A DNA stretch of 64,000 nt from positions 32,515,536 to 32,579,535 of the forward strand of contig JAJLRJ010000005.1 in NCBI GenBank assembly GCA_024195265.1. The letters are read 5' to 3'. Under the pieces are notes generated by a model. That model saw nothing but the letters and a program-made list of their open reading frames with translations. It ran no database searches and was not told where the DNA came from. This DNA comes from Dendrophyllia cribrosa (Eukaryota > Cnidaria > Anthozoa > Scleractinia > Dendrophylliidae). This document shows positions 52,853 to 64,000 of the stretch, piece by piece; position 1 is the stretch's first letter; every line of letters starts with the position of its first letter. Made by a program: the position numbers and the translations under genes.

Positions 52853-55800
52853 AAAGAATCATGGAAGATATTGAATACAGGGTATAAATCATCTTGGAAT
52901 CAAGCTTCTCTTACCAGTGACACTGAAGTTTGACGGTGTTTCTTGACGTAAATTTCGTCATCATCAATTGACTTTCTTCTAATGCGACGCTGAAATTAAA
53001 AAGTAGGCTACATTAATAAACGACGGCTATTATAACAAGCATGTTTTTGCGCCTCTTCACTGCGTATAAAACTTTTATTTTTTTGTGGAGATCTTTAGCT
53101 ACCCATACAACTCTGCAGAAAAACGTTTCTTCACTTTTTTATGTTAGTTTTCAATTAAGCTTCATAGCCTGCAAACTCGAGAGGTAAAAGTTCAAACCTG
53201 CTTATCAGAAAGAAAGAAGATAAAAAAAGAAAGAGTTGAACAAGAAGTAAATCAATTTAGGAATTTGGGTGTCACAGGGAAACGTTTTTTTAAGCGCCTG
53301 GTTAAGTAAAGAAAGTGTTTAAGCTGAAGTACAACTTGGGCGTCATAAGACATGTATCAAGTATAATAATATATAAATATACAATATATAATGTATAATA
53401 ATTATTATAATCAACCAAGGAATATTGCCCTCATGCGGCATCAAATTTCCCTGTATGTTTTGAAATAAGTGAAAACAATTAATTTTTTGTACTTTTGACT
53501 TTACCATTGGTTGTGTTTCGCCTTCCTCTGTCAGCGGTTTGTTTGGTCTCTCTATGCGAAGATAGTGATCCAAAGAGTGAATCGGAAGCGAAACTGTGTG
53601 CGCGAGTTTCCTCCTCGACTGGGGACTACCAGCTGGACTCGTTTGGGGACTGGGCGAAGGGTGAACGTCAGACAATGCCGCCTAAAAGGAAATGCACGGG
53701 TGTTTTGTAATTGTTGCATAACCTGCTAAAACAGCTCCATTTTTGAGTAGTTGAAGTTTTTTGGATAGAAAGAAAGCAACAATGAGCTTTGCCAGGGCTT
53801 CGTTTAGGTTTTAACCAATAGAAGCCAATCATAAAACAAGACGATAAGTTAAACTTATGTATTTTGTTTCTGGAAATTCTTTTTCAATGCAGAATTGACA
53901 AAAACGTGACATAAAGATTTGTATCCCTCGTGTATTTCCTACAAGACTGTTTAAATACTCTGAGACAGTCGTTTGTATTCGAAATTAAAAAAACAACAAC
54001 GATACACCACTTCTCACCTGATGTCTGACGGCCATGACAGAGGCCAGTGTCAGAGGCGATGCGCGCGGCGATTTCTGGAGAGTCTGGCTTTCGTCGTTTA
54101 ATGGAGAGGGAACTGGAGACGAGGAACTAGACTCCTGATCGTCTTGAGAGTGCTGTGCAGAATCAATACGAAATCATTTACATAAAAATTATACTCAACA
54201 GAGAAAATGAACAGGATAAAATGAAATTCAGCACGTATAAAACTGTCCTAATTGAACTGAACCTTTACAGTTTGTTTTGCTTAACCCTTTTAACTCCAAA
54301 GAGTGCCAAAAATCACAATTCAAGAAAATTCTAAATTTTATTCTGTAAAATATTCAAAAACAAATGGTACCATGCAAAAGCACTGCTCGAGAGGTTTAAT
54401 TTGAATGGTCGCACCATAGGATTTCGTCAACAGACTCAAAAGTTAGAACGAATGGTACCATGCAAAAGTACTGCTGAAGAGGTTTCATTTGAATGGTCGC
54501 ACCATAGCATTCCATCAACAGACTCAAAAGTTAGAACAAATGGTACCATGCAAAAGCACTGCTCGAGAGGTTTAATTTGAATGGTCGCACCATAGGATTT
54601 CGTCAACAGACTCAAACGTTAGAACAAATGGTACCATGCAAAAGTACTGCTGAAGAGGTTTCATTTGAATGGTCACACCATAGCATTCCATCAACAGACG
54701 CAAAAGTTAGAACAAATGGTACCATGCAAAAGCACTGCTCGAAAGGTTTAATTTGAATGATCACACCATAGCATTTCGTCAACAGGGATCAATGGTAAGA
54801 ACAACATAACATGTCTCAATAATTGATTCTGGGAGTGAAAAAGTTAAAGCTTTGAATAGTATGGGCGTAAATAATCCGTAAGAAAAAAATCCAGTCAAAG
54901 CAAAGACGTTAAGTTATTCTTACATAACAACAACGCGTATCTATAGCCATAATGAATGTTCTCTATCAGAAACCAATATTATGGAAAATTGAACTGAGAT
55001 ATTACCCTTGAGGAAGGAGATTCGGATCTAGAACTCTCGTCGCTTCCAAAACGCTTCTCGTCTGGTGATATCGTCACCTCGGGGACTGGTGATAACTCGA
55101 TGTCATGGAACGACGATGGCCTGGAGCGAGGAAAGAAATCAGGTGACAGAGGATTGTTTCCATCGGAAACTCGTCGCTTTGGAAAGGACACGCTGTCTGA
55201 GCGAGAATCGTTCTTTTGATAACTTGAACTCACTCCGCACCCATCTGCAAATGCAACAGCAAGTTTTGCGCTATAATCTTTAGTCTTACGTTGTGTTCAC
55301 ACTTATGCGAAAAATGTTTAGTCTGATCACGCCAGAGAATGAAACATGTTCCTCTGTGAAAAGTGTTCACATCAGGTTGCACATTGTGTGAATCAAGATC
55401 GAAACATGTCTATTCTGAGCATGATTGAAACTACCTCACGAGGTAGTTTCGATCTAAACTAAACGAAACACTTTAGTACAAACGTCCTCTCTATGTAAAC
55501 ACTGCATTTCGCTTGAAAATTGAAATTCAACTCAGTACAATGGCATGCACCAGAAAATTCAAGCCCTATTTTGTTCCGTTCATGTTTCGTGAAAGAGTAA
55601 AAATTATAGAACCAATACGAACAATGAAATTGCAAACATGCCGAAGGGAACATACAACGAAACATGTTTACTGTAAACATATTTCGGTCCTGATGTGAAC
55701 ACAGCATTAGAATTCAAAGCACATCGCACAGAATGCCAGGACATCGTTTGTTTACAATAATTTGTAAGAAATCCAAGTGTTAGTACGCTTTGAAAAGCCC

Positions 55801-58800
55801 AAAATAAATGAAAGGGGCATAATTGTCAAAGCTGAACGTTGCCAAAACAACTCGCTCATCTCTCTTCTAAAAGCGCTCACTTAAATTTCACATGTGGGCT
55901 TTTGAAGAGGAATAATGTATCTGCAATTTATCCGAAAACAAAGATATTATCGCGTTCGAAGAACGCAATTCTAATTTCGTGTTGGTTTGCCTGTGCCTTA
56001 CATGCAGTAAAATTTGAGATTTTTTGGTGTCCGGTCTTCCAAATGGCCTCCCCTGTTGCTTTTTTTAGGGGCTCATTTCCGCCGGAAATTCTAGATCTTT
56101 CGAACGCGTCTCCATAATCTCCGCTACTATAAAGTATTAAAGCCACCCCTTTGAACTTGAAAAGTCGTAGAAAACGTTGGATGGAAGCCGCCTCCACGAG
56201 TTATTATCCGGAAATCACAATTGGCTTAAAAACAGTCACCTGCAGGAAATTAAAGTTATGATGGAAGTTCGCTTTCAGTTTTGAAATTGTATGTTAATAT
56301 ACATTGAAAAACAGCTTGGAAAAACAGTGACCCGTTTTGGGCCGGCGAGATATTGAGTAAAGCACACGACTGAATAGCAATGGTGACAAATTTAACAATA
56401 TCAGATGCCGGTAACTTTGAAATATCCGTGCAACAGCTGATTATTGAAACTCGTGAATTAGACCACGCGTTCGTTACTATATATGAACATGAGAGGAAGG
56501 AAAAATACTTCCCGCTTCGAATCTTTTTCAGCTCTTTCATTTTCACTTTTTAACTTTGGCTTACTACCCTTATACATGGGAAATGGAAGCGGCTTGGAAC
56601 TGTTGTAAAATCCCTGTGGTAAACGAGCTGTTTTCTATTTCTTTCTTGTGTTTGTTTTTTATAATTGTTTCTTTAAAATGAAGGCGGCAAATGGAGTATA
56701 TTATAAATTAATTGTGTAACAAAAAAAACCACCCTAAGCTTTCCTCGCACGATTGCGGACAAACCTGACCCATTGAAATGAAGTAAGGCATTACTAAGTT
56801 AGGTTTGTTTTTGTTACCTTTTTTTTGTTTCTTCTTCAACCTTCTTATTTATTTCTAGCATTGTGGTAAAAGAAAATTAGAAATAATAGTCCAGGTTTAC
56901 AATATAAAATGTAATTTCTGACATCTGAGTGGCGTAGGAACGAACTAGTCAGAAATTGTTATTCTTGCGGCACGATATAGAGGCTTGCGTGTCGTCATGG
57001 GGTTTGGCGGGAGATATTTATCATTCAACGTCGGTCAGTCTTCTCAAACAGTTGTCTTTTTTCGTTTAAGTTTTTATTTTAAATACGTTGGGAAATGAAA
57101 TGTTATAAAAAGTATCAAGTAAAATTATAAGTTTTTTCCCTTTTCCTCGGTCTTCCTCGACGTGCCACTGCACTTATAAGGGGGATACGTTTCCACATTT
57201 TTGGCCACATCCTTTAAGGGTGGTTTTTAGTGTTTTTTCGTAGCTGGCGTGGCACAATTTTCTGAACTTTCTGAACTTAATGTATGTGAAATGTAATTTA
57301 AAAGGATCAGGAGAATAAAAAGAATGTGTTATTAGGATACATTCATCAGATGACTGACTGACTGACTCATATCCCAAATAAACTATTTCATATTAAATGT
57401 CTCTTGTAGTGGAGTCAGAGTACTCGTGTACCTTAAACACGGGAGTAAGCCCCTGCCATCCGTACTCTCACGGGTAGGGATTTATAACTCACCTAACAAA
57501 CTCGGCGAACTCGATGCCCTGTGCAGTTCATTCACGCCTAAGTTATCAGCTATCGTTGGATCAGTCCAGTATCTCCGCGTTTCACTGTATTTTCGTCTCT
57601 CCTGGACACTTTGACTTTGAATAGCGCGCAGTTGGTTTTGCAGAAACTCAACTTTTGTCGCATCCGTCAGGTTTGTATCCTGAAATACCTCACAATTATT
57701 TTCGTCTGTCTCCGTGTCCGACAAGCTGGTCGGGCTATCAGCGGATTCAGCTTTTATATCAAAGCTCTCTAAATCGTCAGTTGATGTGGATTTATCCGCA
57801 GTGTTTATTCTGGTGATGTCCTCTGTTGATGTGGAGATACTCTTAGTGGTTTTCCCCACCGGTGAGATTGGCGTTTGATTGCAGTCTCTTTCCAGAGATT
57901 CACTGCCGCTGTACATGTCCTCACTGTCTTGTGATGATCTACTCTTGGAATGTACGCCAACATCGGGGTCTCTGAGCTGTTCACTGTTATCTGAATCTGT
58001 AACAAAGAAATGAGTAAATTAATCACCTATTTAATGAAATCACAACTTGGCATTCATAACAAACGCAAGTAGCACAATATATTTTAAAACATTTTACGGT
58101 CATTCGTTGAACAGCAGTTGCAACATCCCCAGGGGTTTATGCGGCGATCAAACACGAAAATTCAGTTTTTCCGCAGAGGAAGTCGAAGTTCATCCGTAGG
58201 ACGTGGGAAAACACTCCACAATATGAAGGGAAGTTAATTTTGTTTAACACGCTTCCGATCGAATCAAACCGGGTTCCATTCCTTTTTGGCCTCACATTTA
58301 ACATTAGACAAATGGTAACAATTAAACGCAAACATTTTTAGTGGCTTTATCTTATATTTGAGTATAAACCGAAGAAGTTCATAGTTTCTGACATGTTGAA
58401 AAGTGGAAGGACCTTAGTCACTGCTTAGTAGCCGGGCACTTATAATACGTCGCCGATGACGAGAGTAAAATAAGCAGGGCAAACAGCGAGAAATCCGCGA
58501 ATGAATCCCTTCTTTTTTCTGTTCAAATGTAATTTTCAGTATTTTGGCTTACGGGCCACCTTTTCTTATCTAACAGCTCGCTTGAACAATGAACAAATAT
58601 ATGTTAATAGTTGACTTTAGGACAGAAGCGTTTGACTTTCAGGAGTTGTAGTTCCTGTACATTAATATATAAGTGGCAGTACCTAAACCACGGGCGTACA
58701 ACACTCGAACATAAGACACAATAGAACATTTTAAAACATTTTTGCGGTCATTCGCTGAACAGCAGTTGCAACATCCCAAGGGGTTTAAGCGACGATCAAA

Positions 58801-60387
58801 CATAAAATTCAGTTCTTCTGTAGAGGAAGTCGAAGTTAGACAAGTTAAACATTACGCAAACATTACTAGTGGTTTTATCTTATACAGTCAAAATATATGA
58901 GTATAAACCGAAGAAGTTCATAGTTTCTGACATGTTGGAAAGCGAAAGGTCTTAGCAGCCTGTTCCAGGCACTTAACAGCTGTCGCTAACAGCAGGCAAA
59001 CGGCGAGAAATTCGCGAATGAATCCCTTCTCTTTTCGGTTCAAATCTTTAGGTTCATTTGAGGACAGAAGCGTTTGACTTTTTATGGCCTTTTTGCAACA
59101 AAACAAAAAAGCAAGAGTTGGAGTTCCTGTACACAAATATATAAGTGGCAATGCTTCAACTACGGCCATACAAAACTCGAGCATAAGACTGAATAAAACA
59201 TTAAAAGAAGAAAATAATTGCAATTAACCAAGGCGACAATAAACAAATAAACAAAAAAGCGCTATTTTTTGAGGTTCGTGCCGGAATGTTTATCAAAATA
59301 GTACCGGTGCCCAACCAATTAATGGCAATTATCATCAAGTCTCGAGTGCAATGTTTACAAAAGCTTACTGACGTTTGTCATTATATTTGCATGATGTAGC
59401 TTTTGTTGCAGGACAAAGCCTTCCCTTAATTATGCTTTCTTGTGGTATTCCGCCTGACTGAGAAGCCCGCGGTTAGTGTGCAACCTTTCACGTTGTCACT
59501 CAACTATCTGTTTTGCAACGTTCCTTCAACACGAAAGGACTGAAATGAAACTTTTTTTTTTCAAAAAAAGTGACCTTTTTATTAATTGCTTGTTTCGTAC
59601 GTTGTCTCGAATCGTGCATGTAACGTGGCTTTTATTCTGAGTCAGTGGTTCTGAACTAAATCGCTTTTTGGCAGCACTCTCCTGTGCTGTTCACTGCATT
59701 TTTTTCCAAGAGAAAAATTGTCGAGAAGTTTGACAGATATAGACTTTGGTATTGTCAAAAGTTACTGCAAGTCAAAGACTGATTTGCTAAAAAGTTGACA
59801 CTGTCAGACTGAGATGAGCCAATAAAATACTTCAGAAAATTTGATTATGTCTTGTGTGACTCGACTGCAGTGTGCCGCAGACTTCGAGTCTGGCTCCGAG
59901 GATAACCCTTTGTTAAACAAAATATAACATGCTAACCACTTTCCTTTTGCAATTTTAGAAAATGTGTTTTTTTGTTTTGACGAATTCCCTTTCATTTTCA
60001 TTTTAAAACGTTTGCAAAACTGTATGAAAACCTTTCACATCGTGGTTGAAAAGTTCAAAATAAAAATAAAACATATATTAGTTGAAGCTCGTTGACAAAG
60101 TATAGACTACGACAATAAAAATAAACAAATAGGCAACACAGTTTGAGCAATCAGAGCGTGGTGCGGTCACAAACTAGGTGGAAAATTAATGCTAGGACGA
60201 TATTAAACTCAATGAAATAATATTCGTATTTACCTTTGAGGGCTGAAATGGAAAGTCCAGCTATGTTACTGGGTGGTTTTACAGCTGTAAGGTAAATATA
60301 AGGAACTCCCGCGCCTTTTTGGACCATGACAGCTCGAAACCTTGGCTTTTCTACCCCAGAATACATGCCTGTCTGAGACAGCACCAT
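42254..60387 (-). CDS. RhoGEF with DH and PH domains, PLEKHG5/PLEKHG7-like, 25 exons
   Basis: Exons on the minus strand, each with AG acceptor and GT donor and consistent phase: 60387-60234, 57996-57493, 55244-55006, 54152-54018, 53681-53505, 52989-52915, 52644-52540, 52448-52390, 51967-51852, 51049-50978, 50781-50732, 50641-50531, 49154-48981, 47772-47677, 47360-47262, 47142-47032, 46277-46182, 45759-45678, 45432-45317, 45011-44918, 44604-44516, 43905-43804, 43514-43463, 43158-43058, 42463-42254. They give 3,219 nt, 1,072 residues. Residues 1-600 are Ser-rich and low-complexity. The DH domain (about 630-820) shows KRREAVWELFHSEVVYL and CNRLQITDLLVAPLQHLTKY. The PH domain (about 880-1020) shows YEGPLTL, VDVYAFLFDDMLLLT, FIIIHYSRF and a final W helix. 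Such proteins activate Rho GTPases by nucleotide exchange. The first exon start is tentative; the exact PLEKHG paralogue is uncertain. Confidence 0.88.
44001..44366. repeat. Intronic element of degenerate CCGAGAC repeats with inverted ends
   Basis: The ends 'gggcggcgaatggtaaatcc' and 'gtaccattcgccctcc' mirror each other. The interior is dominated by variants of ccgagac(tc)ccgagac alternating with aaaatccgag. It lies in the RhoGEF intron between exons 43905 and 44516. Confidence 0.7.
45039..45248. repeat. Dispersed repeat, single-monomer copy
   Basis: Starts 'ttaaccgtttaactcc', contains one 'ggtaccatgcaaaagtgct...tttcatttgaatggtcacac' monomer, and ends with 'gagagtgaaagggt', the inverse of the start. 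Short member of the family seen expanded at 54281-54847. Intronic. Confidence 0.75.
45904..45932. repeat. Poly-C tract
   Basis: 29 consecutive C residues in a RhoGEF intron. Confidence 0.98.
46856..46989. repeat. MITE-like element, copy 2
   Basis: Begins 'gggtgtttcttggtgttgcg' and ends 'cgcaacaccaagaaactacc', nearly perfect inverted ends. Same family as 9625-9750. Intronic in the RhoGEF gene. Confidence 0.85.
47891..47938. repeat. (TGA)n microsatellite
   Basis: About 16 uninterrupted tga/gat triplets in a RhoGEF intron. Confidence 0.98.
48300..48452. repeat. Snap-back MITE with ~48-bp arms
   Basis: The left arm aagtaatatcaaacat...gacacagtatttcatcacaagatcaaacac is mirrored by gtgtttgatcttgtgatgaaacactgtgtc...atgtttgatatattactt. 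The arms differ at a few bases. Intronic in the RhoGEF gene. Confidence 0.88.
49518..49980 (-). pseudogene. LINE 3'-end remnant with (TTA)n tail
   Basis: On the minus strand a frame reads LGDRAFQSAVPKIWNNLSTS, then, after a frameshift, QAFKVALKTHLFRLAF and a stop. The G-x-RAF..A.PK-x-WN-x-L...FK..LKTHLF motif marks the C-terminus of many animal non-LTR elements. The short 3' tail ends in a (TAA/TTA)n microsatellite at 49523-49545, as expected of such elements. It lies in a RhoGEF intron, same strand. Confidence 0.7.
52806..52842. repeat. Poly-C tract followed by poly-A
   Basis: C15-A-C21 followed by 13 A residues, in a RhoGEF intron. Confidence 0.97.
54281..54847. repeat. Dispersed repeat with internally expanded alternating monomers
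   Basis: Starts 'ttaacccttttaactcc' and ends with the near-inverse 'gggagtgaaaaagttaa'. Inside are five ~90-bp monomers of two alternating types: A ('gctcgagaggtttaatttga', 'aggatttcgtcaacag') and B ('gctgaagaggtttcatttga', 'agcattccatcaacag') in the order A-B-A-B-A. Intronic in the RhoGEF gene. Confidence 0.85.
55292..55705. repeat. Intronic element with TGTGTTCACA-type inverted ends
   Basis: Starts 'tgtgttcacacttatgcg' and ends 'ctgatgtgaacacagca'; the inner motif 'gaaacatg' recurs in both orientations, and a palindrome 'gaaactacctcacgaggtag' + 'tttc' lies in the middle. A MITE-like element about 410 bp long. Confidence 0.6.
58086..59200. repeat. Tandem duplication within a RhoGEF intron
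   Basis: Copy 1 (about 58086-58735) and copy 2 (about 58736-59200) share collinear blocks: 'gaacagcagttgcaacatcc', 'cgatcaaaca', 'gaggaagtcgaagtt', 'tatgagtataaaccgaagaa'-like and 'tagtttctgacatgttg', 'gcgagaaatccgcgaatgaa'. Diverged, with indels. Confidence 0.7.
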
Positions 60388-62055
60388 AACGCAGTACTGG
60401 AGCTATCGCGCACGTTTGCGTATTTACTCATGAACGGCAGCTACAATAAATATTCTATGAGGACTTAAGGAACAATAGTGAACACACACTCGTGACACAT
60501 AACTTTCATATCACTTGACTTATTTTAATTCGATGATCATCGAGGCGTTGTTCACATATCACGTATCAGAATTATTCTTCTATGGACCGTCTTTTGTTAG
60601 AAATCGATATTTTAATGCTTTAAGATCTGAATCAATGCAGTTTTAGGAAAGAAAACGGGAAAATGACGTAAGTGATATAAAGCTATCCGGAACCTTTTAA
60701 GCCCTTCACAAAAAGAATTGTTTTGACTGGATTTATTCTGGGTCAGTAGTTTTGTATGCCACATAATGGTCAATATAAAGTCAACACCCCAATTCACGTC
60801 CCAAGATCGCCGCTTGTTTTGAGCTATCATGAGGTATGCCAGCTGCAAGCTTCAGCAAAAATATGCGGCTGAAAAAAGAAAATCAACACAAGAACGACGT
60901 ATGAACAAAGATTGGGAGAACGAAAAAAGAAAAGATCTAAACTATTTCAAACATTTTGATCTCTTTGGAGGGATACAATTTCTCAGTTTTAAAAAAATCC
61001 ACTCATATATATTCTTAATATATTCATCCACCAGCATTGTTTTCACTGGTTCGATTGAATAATGTCACAAGAGGATTGAAGAGGGTTCCTGTGAAACTAG
61101 CAAAACAGATTTTGCGGTTCTTGGCTAACTCAGAATAATAACACCACGGGAGGTTTGAAATTAAAAAAAATTGACCCACATTTCCACTTTAATTTTAATA
61201 CTGTCAAAATATCAAATAAATGTAAAAAATGTTTCACACTGTGTTTATTTGTTATTGTCAAAAAGTAACCACAGGAGCGCAAGCCTCAACAGAACCTTAA
61301 CTGCAATATTAACAATGCAGTCAAATTATGTTGGATCGTTAGTTCTCAGTTAAGTTAAGTGGGACTTTACTCCTGGCATCATACATTTTTTCTGTTTGGT
61401 TACAACAAGCAGCTGTGCCCAACGAAACGTATAGTACGAAATTACATTTTTTTTTTGCCGACTGAGAATTTCATTGTAAGTAAGAGGCGTCTTTCCCGAA
61501 CTGATCAAATGTTTTTTTTTATATGACATGCCTTCTTCAAAACATTACGAGAACTAAACGAATAACCAACAGGCTGGGGGTGTCACTGCAGTCAGAAATT
61601 GAATGTAAGTAGTTTTTGTCATTCATTCAATAGAAAACGGATTTTAATCCGTTTTTCTATTTCTTATTTAAAAATATGCAGCTAGGAATGTTTACGAAGC
61701 ATAGAATAAAGATCACAGTTTTAAAACCTCTAAAATATGACTATGATATCTAACTCTTTCGTGGTTGTTAAATGCCAGTGGCTACTTTTGCCGTCTATGA
61801 ATACCATCTAAGTACCGTTACGTATGGCCATTCAAATGACAACTTTCAGATTAATTGCACTTTTCTGCGGTAGCATTTATTTGGAATTACTTTTAGCCGT
61901 ATTGATCAAGGACGCCTTATCAGTAGTGCAAGTTCAGCTTAAAAAAATGCAGGGCAAGCTCAGTACAGAAAGGACCCTGCGAGGGAACAAAATGCATCAA
62001 TAGTAACAAACCAACGTGCCACATAAAGCGACACGTAACCAATCGACCTCATCGC

Positions 62056-62087
62056 CTGATGAAGACTAGCAGTAAAAACAGTCGAAA
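62056..62087 (+). other. Hammerhead-ribozyme-like core (CTGATGA...GAAA)
   Basis: CTGATGA is followed by a stem GACT...AGTC and then GAAAC, the arrangement of a hammerhead catalytic core. I could not find a well-paired stem III with a UH cleavage site immediately after, so activity is doubtful. Similar CTGATGAAG...GTCGAAAC motifs occur near the ends of some retroelements, and the region is repeat-like. Confidence 0.25.
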
Positions 62088-62974
62088 CATCGCGATCAAC
62101 ATCTCAAAGTGACTCCATCGTGAGACAAACGTAGAGGTGTTCACTTATCTTACACACCACGATGAACAACAATCACATTTTTAATAACATTATTAATTCT
62201 TGTTCTTGCATTTCATTTCTTTCGAGAAGATAGAACGAGTTTCCGCGCTGAATTGTATTTGTGTGCTAAAAAAATAAACTACGACCAAACTGAAGTTACT
62301 CAATAGCTGAATGATTCACCCATACACTCGATATTTTGTTCATCAGCAAACTGACTGAGCATCTTAATTATGCAAATTTTAATACCAAAGCGGACTGACA
62401 CAGGGAGTTTTTTTTTTTTTTTGCAGAAACTAAACTGACTACTGAAGCAGTGACGCTTTTCGCAACCATTCTTTGCCATGCAATGTCTGCAGAAGATGGG
62501 TCTAACTATCACATGAGTTCCCACTTCCGCTAACTACGAGATACTTAGCGATGAGAAGTTTTTCCCTTTCTGCGATTCGTCTATTTGGTGTAGGCGCTAT
62601 TTCCAGCCGTTTTGTGCGCCCGCGTTCCTTCGCGCACAGTTGGGAGGAAGATCTGAAAACCAGACTTCCTCAAACGGCTAAAAACGGAGACGAGTTTTAC
62701 TTCTTGATGAAATACACCCACTCGAAATTTTCTCATCCAAGAAGTGTCCTTTTCAATAAGGCGCTTTTGTGTACATCTTAGCTATCTGCGACGAAAATAT
62801 CTTGTAAAGCTTGTAAAACTGAAATCTTCAAGTTGAAGATAAAGTCAATAGAGTCTAAAGGCTAACTACCTGTCAGCCTACTTATCTGTTGTGTCGACAG
62901 AAGACTCCATCAAAGTAAGACTGCAGATTTGTGAATGTAAAAAAGCTCCAAATTTACTTCATGACTTGCCTGTG

Positions 62975-63172
62975 TTAACCCTGTCACTCCCGAGAGTGCC
63001 AAACGTCAAAATTAAAGAAAAATCCCAAATTCCATTTTGTAAAATATTGAAAACAAATGGCACCATGCAAAAGTACTGCCGAAGAGGTTTTTTGAATGGT
63101 CACATCATAGGATTTCGTCGACAAATTCAAAAGTTAGAACTATGCTACATGTCTCCATAATTGACTCTGGTG
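62975..63172. repeat. Dispersed repeat, single-monomer copy
   Basis: Starts 'ttaaccctgtcactcccgag', includes 'caccatgcaaaagtactgc' and 'gaatggtcacatcatagg', and loses the right inverted end (stops near 'tgactctggtga'). Same family as 45039-45248 and 54281-54847. Confidence 0.75.
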
Positions 63173-64000
63173 AATTTAGAACATTTTCAAGAATCGAAAA
63201 TTGCTATTTGTTTTTCTCTTTTTTAATCTACAAAGGCGTATTACAATTCATAGGAGAAATTGAGGTTAGCAGATCGTCAACATGCAGATTTTTTCTGAAA
63301 TTGTCAATTTCAAATTGACAATTTCAGAAAAAATCTGCAAACTTCTCTATTTGAAATTATTGGTAATATTCTTTGTAATGTGATCTGTACACGAGAGCTA
63401 AAACACAAAACATTTGCATAACAATTTGCTTTTTATTATGCAATTTACAGTTAAACAAATGTAAATTGCGACCTATTTCCGATATACTCGAAATCAAAAC
63501 AAGCCATCAGCGTTGTAAATTTGCAAATAATAACTACTTCTATACAGACATATACGGCGTAAAGTGTTCGAAACATGTGCCATTGACACATCATTATCAA
63601 CTAGGTCGCATACGTACAATGAGAAGTATTTCTTTTAGTCTGCTTAGCAGGCGCATGAAAATATTAGGCCGGTTCACACTGGGGACCAAAGTGCACTTGA
63701 AGTGCACTTGAAAATCAAGTATACTTGAGGGCTGCTTTGGAAAGACGAGACAATAGATTTTCAGGCATGATTGCGCACAGCGTGCGTGTTTAGATGCAAA
63801 TTACTTGCGAGCACAAGTTGGTACGCAGTTGATTAGCTTGATAAACAAAGTTGCAGGACTGAAGTACGATATGCGTAAAGCACTAAGTCGATAGTAAAAA
63901 TAATTTTTTCTTATCAATTCAAGTTTTATTTGAACTTAATTCAGCAAAAAACCGTCTTAGAGCCTGGTATAACACCGTGCTCACTTTTTGTTATTTTGGG

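Larger units (their letters stand above)
60388..64000. other. Upstream flank of the RhoGEF gene, repeat-bearing, no clear gene
   Basis: Should contain the RhoGEF promoter and 5' UTR near 60388-60500, but no TATA box or other element was convincing. A 76-codon frame at 62551-62781 (+, begins MRSFSLSAIRLFGVGA) is more GC-rich than its surroundings and could be a first exon or gene fragment, but has no recognised motif. A near-perfect palindrome lies at about 63290-63345 (ttctgaaattgtcaatttcaaattgacaatttcagaa). Confidence 0.4.

Noticed and set aside
62551..62781. 76-codon frame beginning MRSFSLSAIRLF
   Set aside because: Possible first exon or mitochondrial-type leader, but no recognisable motif or partner exon could be found; kept only as a remark in the flank entry.

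Overview
The window looks like nuclear DNA of an animal, most likely an anthozoan cnidarian such as a stony coral. The evidence is spliced genes with GT/AG introns, an animal ZNF277 orthologue, an AT-rich repeat-dense background, and many small inverted-repeat elements. The species cannot be fixed from the sequence.

Layout. Positions 143-6351 (+) hold the 3' part of a ZNF277-like zinc-finger gene in six visible exons. Its first visible intron carries a 27-bp minisatellite of about 56 units and a RecQ-like fragment. Positions 6352-9897 are non-coding, with several snap-back elements. Positions 9904-26636 are a complete 16,733-bp Polinton/Maverick (adintovirus-like) element. It has 1,562-bp near-identical terminal inverted repeats with AGTAGT...ACTACT ends and a perfect 6-bp target duplication (tgtgtg). 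Positions 26649-42253 are mostly nested transposon debris. A 6.4-kb Academ-like DNA transposon (30161-36559, 3-bp duplication) sits inside a broken Ty3/gypsy element, with LINE and MITE fragments further on. Positions 60387-42254 (-) carry a whole 25-exon RhoGEF (DH-PH) gene of the PLEKHG type, about 1,072 codons, with consistent splice phase throughout. Positions 60388-64000 are upstream repeat-rich DNA.

How the Polinton genes fit together. After a GRF zinc-finger gene come two unknown genes around a divergent promoter. Then thirteen genes run in one direction: chromodomain integrase, a large duplicated-domain structural protein, a basic protein, double-jelly-roll major capsid protein, two small basic proteins, adenain-like protease, A32-like packaging ATPase, four basic or hydrophobic putative virion proteins, and a coiled-coil protein. 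This is a full set for building, maturing and packaging a particle and integrating a genome. The protein-primed DNA polymerase B expected of a Polinton is absent. Near-identical inverted repeats and open reading frames in the morphogenesis genes indicate a recent insertion, so replication may have been supplied in trans or by another route. This PolB-less but otherwise capsid-complete element is the most interesting feature of the window.

Other notable points are a possible frameshift in the GRF gene, an orphan integrase-N-terminus-like peptide, a shared hydrophobic-plus-poly-Lys module in three adjacent Polinton genes, TATA boxes embedded in upstream coding sequence, and a dispersed repeat family whose internal monomers have expanded into an alternating higher-order array.
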